DNA of 64,000 bases, from the NCBI RefSeq assembly GCF_009936045.1, contig NZ_QWEQ01000022.1, positions 1-64,000 on the forward strand, written 5' to 3'. Positions 10,021 through 19,589 of the stretch are shown here, one piece after another. A program made the translations under genes and the position numbers. The DNA is from Emergencia sp. 1XD21-10 (GTDB lineage Bacteria > Bacillota > Clostridia > Peptostreptococcales > Anaerovoracaceae). The notes beneath the pieces are model-generated. The model saw only the letters and a program-made list of their open reading frames with translations, did no database searches and was not told the DNA's origin. The first letter of the stretch is position 1. Every line of letters begins with the position of its first letter.

Positions 10021-11310
10021 TTACAGCTGCGGGGTTCTGTGAATGATATCGTCTCTGCCAGGCCCATTCGATACTAGTGTAATTGGGAATCCAATCTGAC
10101 GTTCGATTTCGTTGACATATTCCTGGCAGGCTTTCGGCAAATCTTCCCAATTGCGAATGCCGCTTACATCGCTTTTCCAGCCGGGCATTGTTTTCAGTAC
10201 CGGTTTGGCGGTTTCCAGATAAGTGGTATTCGGGAAATCCTGATGGATTTCTCCATCGATTTCGTAGCCGACACAGATTGGAATTTCATCCAAATATCCG
10301 AGCGGATCGATAACGGTTAAGGCAACTTCTGTAGTTCCCTGCATTCTGCATCCATATCTGGTAGCAACTGCATCGAACCAGCCAACCCTGCGCGGGCGCC
10401 CGGTGGTGGCGCCGAATTCGCCGCCGTCGCCGCCGCGGCGGCGAAGTTCGTCAGCTTCTTCTCCGAAGATTTCGCTGACGAAGGCGCCCGCGCCAACTGC
10501 GGATGAGTAAGCTTTTACGACGGTGGTAACTTCTTTGATTTCATATGGCGGGATACCTGCGCCTACAGCGCCGAATGCCGCCAACGTAGAGGATGAAGTA
10601 ACCATTGGATAAATGCCGTGGTCTGTATCTTTCAGCGCGCCCAGCTGTCCTTCCAGAAGGATGTTTTTTCCTTCGGAAATAGCCTGGTGAAGGAAAGCGG
10701 AAGTGTTGGCAACATATGGTTTTATCATCTCTTTATATTGCTTCATGGTTTCCATGAGATCGTCAACTTTGAGTGCAGGTTTGCCGTACAAATTGACAAT
10801 CATCACATTCTTTAATGTGCAGACGTTTTCCAGTTTCTCACGAAGTTTATCCTCCGGCATGAAGAGCTCGTTCACCTGGAAGCCGATTTTGGCGTATTTG
10901 TCGGAGTAACAAGGTGCGATACCGCTTTTTGTGGAGCCGAAGGATTTTCCGCCAAGGCGTTCTTCCTCGTATTCGTCCAGCAAGATGTGATACGGCATGA
11001 CGATGTGGGCGCGATCTGAAACCAGAACTTTTGGCGCAGGGACGTCCCGGTCTGTCAAGGATTTGATTTCCTCAATCAGCTTCGGAATGTTCAGTGCTAC
11101 GCCGTTGCCCAGAATGCTGGTGGTGTGTCCGTAAAAGACGCCCGATGGCAACATGTGCAGGGCGAACTTACCGTAATTGTTTTTGATGGTGTGTCCTGCG
11201 TTGCTTCCACCCTGAAATCTGACGATGATGTCGCAGTTTTCAGCCAGTGTGTCTGTGATTTTACCTTTTCCCTCGTCGCCCCAATTGGCGCCGACAATTG
11301 CTTTGATCAT
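10021..11310 (-). CDS. purA: Adenylosuccinate synthetase
   Basis: The 429-residue enzyme makes adenylosuccinate from IMP, aspartate and GTP, the first committed step to AMP. The GTP-binding loop GANWGDEGKGK holds the catalytic Asp12, and QGGSNAGHT holds His40. GEFGATTGRPRRVGW is the IMP/aspartate region. It is 60 bp downstream of purB, so the two AMP-branch genes probably form one transcription unit. The stretch encoding DELRRRGGDGG (about 10410-10450) is locally very GC-rich. Confidence 0.97.
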   Translation of the reverse strand: MIKAIVGANWGDEGKGKITDTLAENCDIIVRFQGGSNAGHTIKNNYGKFALHMLPSGVFYGHTTSILGNGVALNIPKLIEEIKSLTDRDVPAPKVLVSDRAHIVMPYHILLDEYEEERLGGKSFGSTKSGIAPCYSDKYAKIGFQVNELFMPEDKLREKLENVCTLKNVMIVNLYGKPALKVDDLMETMKQYKEMIKPYVANTSAFLHQAISEGKNILLEGQLGALKDTDHGIYPMVTSSSTLAAFGAVGAGIPPYEIKEVTTVVKAYSSAVGAGAFVSEIFGEEADELRRRGGDGGEFGATTGRPRRVGWFDAVATRYGCRMQGTTEVALTVIDPLGYLDEIPICVGYEIDGEIHQDFPNTTYLETAKPVLKTMPGWKSDVSGIRNWEDLPKACQEYVNEIERQIGFPITLVSNGPGRDDIIHRTPQL

Positions 11311-11370
11311 AGTGTAACCTCCTATTCGTTCACGTTTAGACGGGTTTTGCCTTACAGATGCGCTCCCCGA

Positions 11371-12804
11371 TTAAACGTTAATTTCAGCAGTGAGACCAAG
11401 CAGCGCCTCATTTGCTGATAGAATAGGCTTTATGACCCCGCTGAGAAACTCTGTTGTCTGCTGTGGGGCTCTGCCCACATAGTTTTCCGGTTTCAAAGCC
11501 TTCTGTAAAGCCTCTTTTGTTATATGAAAGGCTGGGTCTGCCGCAATACGATCTAAAAGATCATTTGGCTTACCCTGCTCTTTGACAACTTTGCCCGCTT
11601 CCATGGAATGTACGCGGATTCGCTCGTGCAGTTCCTGACGGTCTCCGCCGGCTTTTACGGCATCCATCATAATGTTCTCTGTAGCCATAAAAGGAAGCTC
11701 TGCCATCAAGTGTGCTTCGATGACTTTCGGATAGACCACAAGACCGTTGGAAACGTTGATATATAATTCTAGGATTCCGTCCACCGCAAGGAATGCTTCG
11801 CTGACGGAAATTCTCTTGTTTGCTGAATCGTCCAGAGTTCTTTCAAACCACTGGGTTGCAGCTGTCAGCTGCGGGTTCATGGCATCACTCATGACGTAGT
11901 TGGCAAGGGCTGCCATACGCTCTGAACGCATAGGGTTTCTCTTGTATGCCATGGCAGAGGAGCCAATCTGGTGCTTTTCAAAGGGCTCTTCAACTTCTTT
12001 CATGTGCTGCAGCAGACGAATGTCGTTGGAAAATTTGTGTGCGGACTGGGCAATACCTGCCAGCACGTTCAGCACTCTGCTGTCAATTTTTCTGGAATAG
12101 GTCTGGCCGGAAACCGGGTAACAGCCGGGAAATCCCATTTTGTCAGCAATTTTCTGGTCTAAGGCTTTGCATTTTTCGTGGTCGCCTTCGAAGAGTTCCA
12201 TAAAGGAAGCCTGACTTCCGGTAGTTCCTTTGGAACCGAGCAGTTTGAGACTGTCCAGAACGTATTCCAGATCCTGCAGGTCCATGACCAGATCATTGAG
12301 CCAAAGGGTTGCACGCTTGCCGACAGTGGTAGGCTGCGCTGCCTGATAATGGGTATATGCCAGCGTTGGAAGGTCTTTGTAGGTGTCTGCAAATTTAGCT
12401 AAAGAAGCGATGGTGTTGATGATTTTCTTTTTTACCAGCGTTAAAGCTTCGCGCATGATAATCAGGTCTGTGTTATCGCCAACATAGCAGCTGGTTGCGC
12501 CAAGGTGAATGATTCCCTTTGCATCCGGGCACTGCTGACCATAAGCGTACACGTGGCTCATGACATCATGTCTGACTTCTTTTTCTCTCGCCTTTGCGAC
12601 ATCGTAGTTGATGTCCTCGGCGTGAGCCTTTAATTGGTCGATCTGCTCCTGCGTGATGGCAAGCCCCAGTTCTTTCTCAGCTTCTGCCAGTGCAATCCAA
12701 AGTTTTCTCCAGGTGCGGAATTTCATGTCCGGCGAAAAAAGATACTGCATTTCCTTGCTCGGGTATCTTTCTGAAAGCGGACTGGTGTAATTGTTTGTTG
12801 ACAT
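11371..12804 (-). CDS. purB: Adenylosuccinate lyase
   Basis: The 477-residue fumarase/aspartase-superfamily lyase splits adenylosuccinate to AMP and fumarate, and SAICAR to AICAR. The superfamily signature is present as GSSAMAYKRNPMRSER. The upstream GATSCYVGDN and THYQAAQPTTVGKR motifs supply the other catalytic regions. The ATG has an AGGGAGG site and sits behind a near-consensus promoter. It precedes purA in a likely purB-purA operon. Confidence 0.97.
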   Translation of the reverse strand: MSTNNYTSPLSERYPSKEMQYLFSPDMKFRTWRKLWIALAEAEKELGLAITQEQIDQLKAHAEDINYDVAKAREKEVRHDVMSHVYAYGQQCPDAKGIIHLGATSCYVGDNTDLIIMREALTLVKKKIINTIASLAKFADTYKDLPTLAYTHYQAAQPTTVGKRATLWLNDLVMDLQDLEYVLDSLKLLGSKGTTGSQASFMELFEGDHEKCKALDQKIADKMGFPGCYPVSGQTYSRKIDSRVLNVLAGIAQSAHKFSNDIRLLQHMKEVEEPFEKHQIGSSAMAYKRNPMRSERMAALANYVMSDAMNPQLTAATQWFERTLDDSANKRISVSEAFLAVDGILELYINVSNGLVVYPKVIEAHLMAELPFMATENIMMDAVKAGGDRQELHERIRVHSMEAGKVVKEQGKPNDLLDRIAADPAFHITKEALQKALKPENYVGRAPQQTTEFLSGVIKPILSANEALLGLTAEINV

Positions 12805-12843
12805 ACGAAAACCTCCCTACGTAATCTATAAAAATAACATATT

Positions 12844-12872
12844 ATTATAGCATTTTACACGGGGAATTTCAA
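12844..12872 (-). promoter_or_regulatory. Promoter of purB-purA
   Basis: On the minus strand this reads TTGAAA, 17 bp, TATAAT, ending 40 bp upstream of the purB start. No PurBox pair was obvious. Confidence 0.75.
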
Positions 12873-13063
12873 GAGCAGGACTATCGTATTTTTGCAATCA
12901 TGAAGGATTAACTTAAAACGGTTGTTTTTGGAAAAAGTGTATAAGAAAAAGGCTGAATCTTAACCGAGAATTAGAAAATGTTAAAATAATGTATAAAAGT
13001 AATCGGTCAGATTCTCATTATAGTTATGGAAGGCTCATCTATTACTGTTCTCCACCCTAAAAA

Positions 13064-13120
13064 CTTGCGTTTTATGCAAGTTTTGCGTGAAATTGTTTGA
13101 ATGATTACAAAAAATGCAAG
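13064..13120. promoter_or_regulatory. Tailocin-type operator at an orphan locus
   Basis: The 17-bp palindrome CTTGCGTTTTATGCAAG (13064-13080) and a weaker copy at 13104-13120 match the three palindromes between the repressor and activator genes of the tail locus near 28.6 kb. The flanks are also alike: AAAATGCAAG is followed by A(T/A)ATGAGAA in both places. The same repressor probably binds here. The rest of the 12805-13179 gap shows no gene. Confidence 0.6.
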
Positions 13121-13179
13121 ATATGAGAAAGGTCAAGATGAATTATTTATACACTTTTTTTAGAAAATCGTAATATAGG

Positions 13180-13413
13180 TTGAATCTCTTTACTTTCATA
13201 GGTCGTTCGCATATAATTTCTGACAATAAGCGTCAGTTCTTTAAGGTAAACATAATTGGTCTGATTGGTTCCTTGACCATTGCAATTACATCATTTTTCT
13301 TAAAAGCGCCTACATCAGATGCGTGTAAATCAGAAAAGGTTGAGATGGTGCTGACCTTGTATGAGACGCTATCAGATAGAGAAAAGGAGCTTTTTCGAAA
13401 TAGAATAAGCTAG
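13180..13413 (+). CDS. Small hypothetical protein downstream of the orphan operator
   Basis: This 77-codon frame starts at TTG and has no convincing ribosome binding site. It encodes one hydrophobic segment (VNIIGLIGSLTIAITSFFL) and a charged helical tail ending ETLSDREKELFRNRIS. A short in-frame ATG start at 13138 reaches a TAA at 13171, so the locus may be a broken remnant. I do not recognise the protein. Its interest lies in the operator in front of it. Confidence 0.3.
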   Translation: MNLFTFIGRSHIISDNKRQFFKVNIIGLIGSLTIAITSFFLKAPTSDACKSEKVEMVLTLYETLSDREKELFRNRIS

Positions 13414-13415
13414 TG

Positions 13416-13444
13416 TTGACCAATCCTGCCAGATAACATATAAT
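13416..13444 (+). promoter_or_regulatory. Promoter of the DUF362 gene
   Basis: TTGACC, a 17-bp spacer and TATAAT, followed by AAGGAGG ahead of the ATG at 13475. Confidence 0.75.
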
Positions 13445-13474
13445 CAAGGTATATTAATTTAAGGAGGATGAAAG

Positions 13475-14605
13475 ATGAGTTCAAGGGTTTATTTTACAGA
13501 CATGCATGTAGGCATGGGCGATAGTTTGCTGGACAAGTTTGAACGTTTAATCACAAAAGCAGGCATCGATCAGATTGACTTTCAGGATAAATTTGTAGCA
13601 GTGAAACTCCACTTCGGTGAGTTTGGAAATATGGCATTTCTGCGTCAGCAGTATGCTAAGGTGCTTTGTGACCATATCAAGGCGAAGGGCGGCAAGCCAT
13701 TCCTGACAGACTGCAATACCTTGTATGTGGGTTATCGCAACAATGCACTGAATCATTTGGATGCAGCATATATGAACGGCTATAACCCGCTGGCAACAGG
13801 TGTACATACCATTATTGCCGATGGTCTGCGCGGAACTGATGAACGTGAAATTCCGGTAGAGGGCGGCGAATATGTAAAAACCGCAAAGATTGGTGCTGCC
13901 ATTGCAGAAGCAGATGTAATCATTTCTTTAACCCATTTTAAAGGGCACGTTGGTGCTGGCTTTGGCGGCGCTATCAAAAATATCGGCATGGGAGCCGGTT
14001 CAAAGAAAGGCAAGATGGAAATGCACAGCAGCGGCACTCCGATGATTAACACAGAGGATTGTATCGGCTGCAGCATGTGCGTGAAGAACTGTGCCAACGA
14101 TGGTGTCCATGTGATCGATGGAAAAGCAGTGATTGATGAAGATAAATGTCTGGGATGCGGCTACTGCATCGCTTACTGTCCAAAGGGCGCTATTGCAACG
14201 AAGTGGGACGAAGCAAAGCCGGTGATGAATAGAAAGATTGCAGAATACACCAAGGCAGCCTTAGCCGGAAAAGAGGCATTCCACATCAATATGCTGATAA
14301 ACGTATCTCCTGACTGCGACTGCGAGGGCGGAAATGACGTTGCAGTAATTCCTGATGTAGGCATGTTCGCTTCCTTTGATCCCATTGCCATCGACCAGGC
14401 CTGCGTAGATGCAGCCAACAAGCAGCCGGTGATTGCTGGCAGTGCGGCTGATAAGTGTGCCTGTCATGATCATGGATGTGGCCACGCACATGGTCACGAC
14501 GTGTTCAAAATCATGCACCCGGATACCGATTGGGAAGCGGGACTGATTCACGGCGAAAAGCTAGGCATCGGCACCAGAGAATATGAACTGATAGACGTAA
14601 AATAA
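13475..14605 (+). CDS. DUF362 domain protein with two [4Fe-4S] clusters
   Basis: The 376-residue protein begins with the DUF362 domain (about residues 1-185) and continues with a two-cluster ferredoxin domain: CIGCSMCVKNC and CLGCGYCIAYCPKGAI (about 190-250). A His/Cys-rich stretch near residues 325-345 (CACHDHGCGHAHGH) could bind a metal. DUF362 proteins are common in anaerobes. Their partner and reaction are mostly unassigned, and nothing nearby points to one. It has its own promoter and terminator. Confidence 0.85.
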   Translation: MSSRVYFTDMHVGMGDSLLDKFERLITKAGIDQIDFQDKFVAVKLHFGEFGNMAFLRQQYAKVLCDHIKAKGGKPFLTDCNTLYVGYRNNALNHLDAAYMNGYNPLATGVHTIIADGLRGTDEREIPVEGGEYVKTAKIGAAIAEADVIISLTHFKGHVGAGFGGAIKNIGMGAGSKKGKMEMHSSGTPMINTEDCIGCSMCVKNCANDGVHVIDGKAVIDEDKCLGCGYCIAYCPKGAIATKWDEAKPVMNRKIAEYTKAALAGKEAFHINMLINVSPDCDCEGGNDVAVIPDVGMFASFDPIAIDQACVDAANKQPVIAGSAADKCACHDHGCGHAHGHDVFKIMHPDTDWEAGLIHGEKLGIGTREYELIDVK

Positions 14606-14617
14606 TTTTTAAAACAG

Positions 14618-14650
14618 ACAGACAGCAGATGAATCCGCTGTCTGTTTTTT
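14618..14650 (+). terminator. Terminator of the DUF362 gene
   Basis: The arms ACAGACAGC and GCTGTCTGT (9 bp, perfect) are followed by a T run. Confidence 0.9.
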
Positions 14651-14699
14651 GTGCAGAAGTAGTGCAGGGGTGCTGCGGAAGTCGGCGCCCCAACCTTTC

Positions 14700-14769
14700 T
14701 TACATTTTCCTTACATTTCTTAAATTTTCTCCAAAGTTATAGACGGTTGTGAGATTGTCGTGATATAGT
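14700..14769 (+). promoter_or_regulatory. Direct repeats and -10 box upstream of the ABC pair
   Basis: TTACAT at 14700-14705 and 14711-14716 (11-bp spacing) and TTAAAT at 14720 precede a TATAGT -10 at 14764-14769 that lacks a -35. This resembles response-regulator-activated promoters of peptide-sensing ABC operons. No two-component genes are adjacent, so the regulator is unknown. Confidence 0.4.
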
Positions 14770-14797
14770 AGTGGAAGAATTAGGAAAGGGGAGAAAT

Positions 14798-17068
14798 ATG
14801 TTAAGATTAGAACGAGTATCGAAATTCTACTCAAGCGGCGGACTGGTTTCTACAGGGTTCAACAAGATTGACCTAAATTTTGAAATGGGTGAGTTTGTCG
14901 CAATTACCGGAGAAAGCGGGAGCGGAAAGTCTACACTGCTCAACGTGATTTCTGGACTGGATTCCTTTGAGGAAGGCGAAATGTATATCATGGGTCAGCC
15001 GACCAGCGGATTTTCCAAAGAGGATTTAGAAGAATACAGAAAGAAATATATCGGAAATATCTTCCAGACGTTTCATTTAATCAACAGCTATACTGTGTAT
15101 CAGAACGTAGAGCTGGTACTTTTGATGAGCGGATATGACAAGTCAGAAATTCCGGAGCGGGTACGAGAAATTATAGCGAAGGTCGGACTTTCCTCCTACG
15201 AGAAAACCAAGGCCTCCAAACTTTCCGGCGGACAAAAGCAGCGTGTTGCCATTGCCAGAGCGCTGGCGAAAGAGACGCCGATTATCGTAGCTGATGAGCC
15301 GACTGGAAATCTGGATAGTAAGTCAGCGGCGGAAATTATAGAGTTGCTGCACCAGCTTTCTAAAGATAAGCTGATCATCATCGTAACCCATAATTATGAG
15401 CAGGTTGAGCCTTACGTGACCAGAAAAATCACTATGCACGATGGAAAAGTGGCAGAAGATAAACGGATGGCAGTGACCATCGGCAGCTGCGGGGACGCGG
15501 AGGAGTCTGTCGAAACTGCGAAGGCAGACGGCCTTACCTTAGGAAGTATGGGACGGCTTGGCGTGCGCAATACCTTTAATATTCCTGCAAAATTTTTCCT
15601 GCTGCTGACGGTTTTTTTGTTCCTGTGCATGAGTGTAATCAGCCAGTACACATCCTTTAAGAACATGGGGGATATGGATACAGGCGGTTATAACTACTAT
15701 TTCATGGATACTGACAGAAATAGAATTCTCTTTACTAAAGAGGATAGAGGCGAGTTGACCGAGGACGATTATGAAAAGATTGGAAAAATAGATAATGTAG
15801 AGCGAATTATCAAAAATGATCTCATGCTGGATTTAATCACCGATGTATCGGACGATTTTGAAAATGGAGATTTTTACATTACTTCTAAAATAGAAGAAGC
15901 AAAGGTTATGGAAGGACAGCTTGTGGAGGGCAGAATGCCGAAATCGTATAACGAAGCAGTCCTGATGATTCCGGAAGACGGTTATGCCGAAGCGGTTATC
16001 GATATGGTGATGAAAGCCGACAAGGTCGATGCGCGCAATCAAAATACAGGAAACAGTATTTTGCGTAAAAAAATGAAAGTCGTTGGCTACGGTTATCTGA
16101 CCAAAGAACAACAGGAGACTTTAGACGAATCAGATATTTTATATGAAGCTTTATATTGTGTCGGTGAAGAGACTTTGGATGATATCAGATTGACAGTGCT
16201 GGAGCACCAGTGCAGCCAGGAGATTGTCTTTGCGGATAACATTTTAAGTGGGGACTCCGGTGCAGGCGTTTTACCAATCAAAGCAAGCGACAAAGTGCCT
16301 AAGGGTGAAATTTACGTGCCTGCAGACATTGCTGCGCTCAGTACGGAAAGCGCAGTAGGTAAAACTTTGAAACTGATCAATAAGAGCTTGTATTTTGAAA
16401 GCGAAATCAACTTCAGTGTGGGTGCGGTTTACAACCAGAGTAATCTGAAAACCCTCCTTGAAATCGAGAATTTTGAAGAGGTGAGCGGCAGTCTCTTTAT
16501 CAATCCGAAGGACTATGCAGCCCTGTTTGACAAAGGGAATTTCCAGTCCTCCGTCCGTGTAAAAGACGATAAGCTGACTAAAGAAACAGCGGCGGAAATT
16601 GAAAAGGAGGGTTACCACACTTTCTGTGTACATGACGGATATGTGAGCTACGCCGGTGGTTTTGGAGTCATTCTCACTACATTTTACACCATCATGCTGG
16701 CGGCAGTGCTGATTGTGCTGTTCTTCATCACTTATTTCATCATTAAGCTAATCTTGAAGTCGAGGAACATCTATTTTTCGACTATCCGTATGCTGGGTGC
16801 AAGCAAAGAAAACTGCAGCAGTCTGCTGAAAGTAGAACTTTTTGCAGTGTTCAATATTGCTTACTTTATTTGCATGGGGCTTTTGGCGCTGGTAAAGTTG
16901 GAAGTGGTGAAAGTCGCTTATCTGCAGCAGTTGGTGTCTTTCCTTTCTATCGGGGATGTAGTGATTCTGTATGTAGTGCTCTGCCTGATGTCGGTACTTC
17001 TGGCGGGCAGATATGCCAGACAGCTATTTAAAAAGACAGCGATGAATGCGTATAAAGAGGAGGTGTAA
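14798..17068 (+). CDS. Fused ATPase-permease ABC transporter (MacB/FtsX-type), first of a pair
   Basis: I start at the ATG at 14798 behind GGAAAGGGGAG, not at the upstream GTG. The 756-residue protein has an N-terminal LolD/MacB-type ATPase (Walker A GESGSGKS, signature LSGGQKQR, Walker [13 protein letters not shown], residues 1-225). A membrane helix follows near 265-285, then a soluble extracellular region of about 340 residues, and three C-terminal helices of FtsX type. Such proteins usually act in mechanotransmission, peptide or lipid handling rather than simple transport. It is 3 bp from the second copy, so the two probably form a heterodimer. Confidence 0.85.
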   Translation: MLRLERVSKFYSSGGLVSTGFNKIDLNFEMGEFVAITGESGSGKSTLLNVISGLDSFEEGEMYIMGQPTSGFSKEDLEEYRKKYIGNIFQTFHLINSYTVYQNVELVLLMSGYDKSEIPERVREIIAKVGLSSYEKTKASKLSGGQKQRVAIARALAKETPIIVADEPTGNLDSKSAAEIIELLHQLSKDKLIIIVTHNYEQVEPYVTRKITMHDGKVAEDKRMAVTIGSCGDAEESVETAKADGLTLGSMGRLGVRNTFNIPAKFFLLLTVFLFLCMSVISQYTSFKNMGDMDTGGYNYYFMDTDRNRILFTKEDRGELTEDDYEKIGKIDNVERIIKNDLMLDLITDVSDDFENGDFYITSKIEEAKVMEGQLVEGRMPKSYNEAVLMIPEDGYAEAVIDMVMKADKVDARNQNTGNSILRKKMKVVGYGYLTKEQQETLDESDILYEALYCVGEETLDDIRLTVLEHQCSQEIVFADNILSGDSGAGVLPIKASDKVPKGEIYVPADIAALSTESAVGKTLKLINKSLYFESEINFSVGAVYNQSNLKTLLEIENFEEVSGSLFINPKDYAALFDKGNFQSSVRVKDDKLTKETAAEIEKEGYHTFCVHDGYVSYAGGFGVILTTFYTIMLAAVLIVLFFITYFIIKLILKSRNIYFSTIRMLGASKENCSSLLKVELFAVFNIAYFICMGLLALVKLEVVKVAYLQQLVSFLSIGDVVILYVVLCLMSVLLAGRYARQLFKKTAMNAYKEEV

Positions 17069-17071
17069 GAG

Positions 17072-19510
17072 ATGATTCGATTAACAAATGTAAACAAGTA
17101 TTTTAATAGGAAGAAAAACAACGAAATCAGAGCCATTGACCACACCTCTATAGAACTTGCTGATAAGGGTCTCGTCACTTTTTTGGGAAATTCCGGCTGC
17201 GGAAAGACGACTCTGCTCAATGCAATCGGAGGTCTCGACAAAGTTGACAGCGGTGAAATTTACATCGGCGAGGAGAGACTGACAGGTCGTTCTGACGGGA
17301 AGAAAGACGAAATCAGGAATGCAAATATTGGATATATTTTCCAAAACTATAATCTCATTGAGGATGATACAGTTTTTAACAACGTAGCGCTGGTTTTGCG
17401 CATGATGGGGATTAAAGATAAGAGAGAAATCGAAGAGCGGGTCATGTATATCCTAAAGCGTGTAGGCATTGATCGATACAAAAACCGCCCGGCGAAAATG
17501 CTTTCCGGCGGAGAGCGGCAGCGTGTGGGGATTGCCCGTGCCATCGTAAAAAATCCAAAGATTATCATTGCTGATGAGCCGACAGGTAATCTGGACAGTA
17601 AAAATACGCTGGAGATTATGAATATTATTAAGGCAATTTCCCGGGAAAAGCTGGTGATTCTCGTCACCCACGAGAGAGAAATCGCGGAATTTTACGCATC
17701 CCGTATTGTGGAAATTGTGGATGGAAAAATCGTCAGTGACAGAGAAAATGCCCACAATAGCGAACTGGATTATCGGCTGGAAAACAAAATCTATCTTCAG
17801 GATATGCAGGTGCAGCAGGAGCTGGAATTAGAAAATGTGAAGTTAAAATTTTACAGTGATAAGAAGGACCAGCAGCTGGAAATCAAGGTAGTTCTCAAAA
17901 ACAACAATCTATATATCGAAACTCCCGCTGGAATAGGAGAAGGTTCAGAAGCGGTGGAACTGGTCGATGACCATTACCGGAAAATTTCCAAAGACGTTTA
18001 CGAGGCGTATGAATTTGACTATGCAAATATGCTGGATCAGAATTTTACGCCAAAGTACACCTCCATTTTTAATCCGGTGACTATGATTGCAGGTGGATAC
18101 AAGAAAATTTTTTCTTATTCCCTCATTAAGAAAATTTTGCTTGTAGGGTTCATCATGGCGTCTATGTTTGCCGTTTATGCGGTAAGCAGTATTGCTGGAA
18201 TTACCAATATTACAGACGATAAATTTGTCCAGGTTAATCAGAACTACTTGACGGTGAACGGGGCAAAGGTGACACCGCAGAACTTTAAAAAATACGAAAA
18301 TATGGACGGCATTGATTATGCGCTTCCGGGCAATTCCCAGGTGAATTTCGCCTTTCCTCTGGATGATTATTACCAGACCAAAGGTGCGCAGGTCAGCTTA
18401 GCAGGATCCCTGACAGCTTTGGATATGGTAGAGGAAGAAAAACTGTTGGAGGGCAGAAATGCAAAGGACAGTTCGGAGATTGTCATCGATAGAATCACGG
18501 CGGATAGCTTTCTTTCTAACGATATGCCGAAAATGATTGGCCTGCTTTCAAAGGAACAGATTATTGGAAGAAAGGTAACGTTGCCGCGTCTGGGAGAATT
18601 CACGATTGTGGGAATTACTGATCAGGGAAGCCCTTCAATTTACGCAGACAGAGAGCTTTTTATGGATATTCTGATGGTGCAGGCAGAAATGCGTACGGAA
18701 GAAGATTCCGGATACACTGAAGAAAGCGAGGAGGCGATGCCGTTGGTGCTGTCCTACGGACTTCGTGACCGGGAAACGGTGACGCTTGTCGAAGGAGCGG
18801 CGCCAAAGAAAACCGGGGAAGTGTTGATTCATGAAATGCATCGATACGAGTCAGCTATCGGAAGTAAGCTCGATGTGAAGGTGAATGGTAAGAAGCTGAC
18901 TGTCTGCGGTTATTACAACGATAAACGCGGTACAGACGCACTTTATGTCAGCAAGAATACAGCCATAGATTATCTGATGGAGGACCAGACAGAGATAGTG
19001 CTTTCTCCAAAGGATAAGGAAGCCACCTATCAAAACCTATCGGCGCAAAATGTCAAGGTCACAGATAATTATACTGCCGACAGGGAGTCTTATATCGATA
19101 GCTGCAAAAAAAAGATTATCGCAACAATTTTGGTGTCCGGCATTATCTTGCTCATTTCTCTTCTGGAAATGTATCTCATGTTGAGATCTTCTTTCCTCTC
19201 GAGAATTAAAGAGGTCGGCGTGCTTCGTGCAATCGGTCTAAAAAAGAAAGATATTTACAAAATGTTTGTCGGCGAAATCATCGCAATGACTACATTGACT
19301 ACGATTCCGGGCATGGCGGTGATGGCATACATCTTAAATGGAATTTCAAAGATTCCAATGATCGGAGAACAGTATCTGATGAATCCGCTGGTATTGCTCA
19401 TCAGCTTTGGTCTTGTGTTTGGATTTAATCTGGTAGCGGGACTACTGCCTGTATTTAACACCATGCGCAAAACGCCGGCAGCGATTTTGTCAAGAAACGA
19501 CGTGAATTAA
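17072..19510 (+). CDS. Fused ATPase-permease ABC transporter (MacB/FtsX-type), second of a pair
   Basis: The 812-residue protein repeats the layout of its upstream neighbour: ATPase with [17 protein letters not shown] and [12 protein letters not shown] (residues 1-225). An extra charged linker of about 100 residues follows, then a membrane helix (about 350-375), a large extracellular domain, and three C-terminal helices with the FtsX motif [22 protein letters not shown]. The two sequences differ clearly, so this is an old duplication. The substrate is not evident. A terminator follows. Confidence 0.85.
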   Translation: MIRLTNVNKYFNRKKNNEIRAIDHTSIELADKGLVTFLGNSGCGKTTLLNAIGGLDKVDSGEIYIGEERLTGRSDGKKDEIRNANIGYIFQNYNLIEDDTVFNNVALVLRMMGIKDKREIEERVMYILKRVGIDRYKNRPAKMLSGGERQRVGIARAIVKNPKIIIADEPTGNLDSKNTLEIMNIIKAISREKLVILVTHEREIAEFYASRIVEIVDGKIVSDRENAHNSELDYRLENKIYLQDMQVQQELELENVKLKFYSDKKDQQLEIKVVLKNNNLYIETPAGIGEGSEAVELVDDHYRKISKDVYEAYEFDYANMLDQNFTPKYTSIFNPVTMIAGGYKKIFSYSLIKKILLVGFIMASMFAVYAVSSIAGITNITDDKFVQVNQNYLTVNGAKVTPQNFKKYENMDGIDYALPGNSQVNFAFPLDDYYQTKGAQVSLAGSLTALDMVEEEKLLEGRNAKDSSEIVIDRITADSFLSNDMPKMIGLLSKEQIIGRKVTLPRLGEFTIVGITDQGSPSIYADRELFMDILMVQAEMRTEEDSGYTEESEEAMPLVLSYGLRDRETVTLVEGAAPKKTGEVLIHEMHRYESAIGSKLDVKVNGKKLTVCGYYNDKRGTDALYVSKNTAIDYLMEDQTEIVLSPKDKEATYQNLSAQNVKVTDNYTADRESYIDSCKKKIIATILVSGIILLISLLEMYLMLRSSFLSRIKEVGVLRAIGLKKKDIYKMFVGEIIAMTTLTTIPGMAVMAYILNGISKIPMIGEQYLMNPLVLLISFGLVFGFNLVAGLLPVFNTMRKTPAAILSRNDVN

Positions 19511-19531
19511 GATACACGAAAAAATATGAAA

Positions 19532-19563
19532 AAGTGGGTTGCCCCTTTTGGGTCAACCCACTT
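19532..19563. terminator. Bidirectional terminator between the ABC pair and the CoA-transferase
   Basis: The 10-bp perfect arms AAGTGGGTTG and CAACCCACTT enclose a 12-nt loop. Pyrimidine-rich DNA follows on the plus strand, and T-rich DNA follows on the minus strand reading from the convergent gene. Confidence 0.8.
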
Positions 19564-19589
19564 CTTCTTAAGATTGAGATATATTTGGA

